Shown: piece after piece, positions 36,630-37,884 of the stretch
Layout of the letters: every line of letters begins with the position of its first letter
Numbering within the stretch: the stretch's first letter is position 1
IMG/VR virus record: IMGVR_UViG_3300037475_000024
Location: 1 to 37,884 of that record
Strand: one strand, 5' to 3'
Length of the DNA: 37,884 bases
From: a virus
Notes under the pieces: generated by a model
The model's input: only the letters and a program-made list of their open reading frames with translations
The model's database searches: none
What the model was told of the DNA's origin: nothing
Program-made: the position numbers and the translations under genes

Positions 36630-37864
36630 TTAAGCCCCCATCCACGATGCGCTTTGCGAGCTGCTGTAGTTGCGTTCGCGCTCTTGCTGCTGCCGCTTCT
36701 GTGGTCGATCGGTTGTCGACAGCGCGAAGCCTCGGAAAGCATCAGCGCCGTGCGAGGCATCGTCATGCAACGGCTCTTTACTGAATTGCCCGGTTTTCTC
36801 ATCCACTTTGTAGCGGTAATGTCGTAAGGCATGAATGCCATCCGCGCATTTCTCAGCATCGAAGTAGCAATTAGCAAACATCGTGCGCGCAGCATTGATG
36901 CCATCGGCAATTGAAAGATTCGGCTGAACGATTACCTTGCGACCGAGGCCGCGCATCATGTCCTCGATTGATTTACCAGCGCTCGCAAGCGTCTTGGTTT
37001 TTCCGTCGTGCGGTAGGTAGTCGGTGTCATAGACGTAGCCCTTCTTCTGAAGCTCGCCTACGTAGTACTGCACCGTGTTTTGCCGATCCTGCAAATAGTC
37101 GATGAGGTGATACTCGAAGCCGATCTTTTGCGCGAACCAGATCGACACGAAGTCGCGCCATCCTAGATCCCAGAACGTTGATACAGGCTTTGCCGGGTTG
37201 TACGGAACGTGTGTTATCCGTCCTTCGGTCTCCGCCTTCGCAAGTTCCTTCGCGTAAATTGCGCCCTCGACAGCCTTCTTACACTGACCTTCCCAGACAT
37301 TCAGATAAGCGTCATAATCCTTGGCCCGAAGCTCCTCCATTTCATCGCGGAGCACTTGATTAAACCAAGGGTTATCGCGCCAGTTCATATAAACCACGAT
37401 GGCATTTTTCGGCGGAGTCAAGACGAAACGTTTATACGTTTCGTCCTCTGCAAGCTCCGGGTTGAAGTCGACCCAGATTTCAGAGTCGTCTTTACGAATC
37501 GTCGGTATCAGCGTTTCCCAGCTGGCTTTCGAGACGGTTTGCGCCTCGGCCACCCAACAGATATCCGCGCCTTCGAGGGACTTGATGTTCTTGACGTTGT
37601 ACTTGAGGCCGTGGAACGTGAACTCAGTACCATTAAGGCCGACGATCTCGGTTTCTTTGATGTTGTAGAAGTTCTGCAGGCCAAGCAGCTCTATCTGATT
37701 CTTCAGGAGCGCATGCACTGAGTCATCGATGGACTTCTGGAACTCGCGGCAGCACGGAATGCGTAGTTTTTCCTCTGCGCCCTTGATAAGCAGCGCTCGC
37801 GCAATGCCCCAAGATGCGCCTTTACCGCGGCCACCGTGAACGATCTTGTATCGCTTCGGTTGCC
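36630..37864 (-). CDS. terL: Terminase large subunit, main part (5' end continues at position 163)
   Basis: These codons give residues from about 14 to the end; the beginning is at 1-163. Downstream of the P-loop, ADICWVAEAQ carries the Walker B-type acidic pair. The nuclease domain has FWDLGWRDFVSIWF (D), YLPHDGKTKTLASAGKSIEDMM (D) and HDDASHGADAFRGFAL (D), the RNase H-like metal site of headful terminases. A serine-rich basic C-terminal tail binds the portal. An ATG at 37718 would make a protein without the P-loop and is not the start. Confidence 0.93.
37748..37864. repeat. Terminal direct repeat, copy 2 (contig overlap)
   Basis: Exact copy of bases 1-117. Removing one copy gives a circular genome of about 37,747 bp. 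Confidence 0.95.
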
Positions 37865-37884
37865 GCGGTAAAGGCGCATCTTGG
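37862..37884. repeat. Fold-back end: inverted copy of 62-84
   Basis: The last 23 bases are the reverse complement of bases 62-84 (and of 37809-37831). They do not continue the terL sequence found after base 117. This is the signature of a fold-back read end or chimeric k-mer, not phage sequence. Confidence 0.9.

Overview
The window is a complete temperate phage genome of about 37.7 kb, carried as a linear contig that closes into a circle. Bases 1-117 recur exactly at 37748-37864, and the large terminase gene runs across that join. The virion genes are of P22 type: portal, scaffold, coat, gp4-like and gp10-like tail-hub proteins, injection proteins and no tape-measure gene. This implies a short-tailed (podovirus) particle in Caudoviricetes. 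The control and integration genes are of lambda type. Mixed base composition, proteobacterial-style promoters, a GTA-type holin and a proteobacterial-looking tRNA-Pro(GGG) attachment core point to a proteobacterial host, probably beta or gamma. The host cannot be named from the sequence alone.

Layout on the circle. A control region near 5.7-6.4 kb holds two divergent helix-turn-helix genes with back-to-back promoters. Leftward (minus strand) from the Cro-like gene run many small early genes, a replication-initiator-like protein (3983-4903), small accessory genes, the terminase pair, two small beta-rich proteins, portal, zinc-ribbon protein, scaffold, coat, a glycosyltransferase-methyltransferase fusion, gp4-like and gp10-like proteins, tail fibre and fibre accessory genes, injection proteins, and finally endolysin and holin at 17.6-18.5 kb. 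Rightward (plus strand) from the CI-like gene there is a terminator at 7.2 kb, then a near-consensus sigma70 promoter (7257-7285). That promoter heads a tightly coupled early operon: small ORFs, a candidate annealing protein, a YqaJ/lambda-exonuclease-like nuclease, NinB, an HNH homing endonuclease, small hypotheticals, a large non-coding structured region, Xis, Int and an ASCH-like protein. The operon ends before attP (16330-16379), which is the 3' half of a tRNA-Pro gene. This is lambda's cI-pL-recombination-xis-int-att order in mirror image.

The most unusual element is the roughly 740-nt non-coding stretch 13538-14280 between the last small early gene and xis. It contains three successive units. 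Each opens with a hairpin whose stem sequence changes but stays complementary, followed by GCCATGA, then a central GATGGC and a closing GCCATC. Inside are three tRNA-like cloverleaves: one with canonical acceptor and D arms but no recognisable anticodon arm, one of tRNA size with non-canonical loops, and one with a canonical T arm ending in ACCA. This looks like a large ornate phage RNA of the general kind represented by GOLLD and ROOL, or a new class.

Other notable points: probable leaderless starts for both regulators, a gp10-like protein enlarged by a second beta-propeller-like block, a tandem duplicated pair of small zinc-finger genes, a plus-strand membrane gene pair embedded in the minus-strand late region (candidate moron), and several very small coupled genes.
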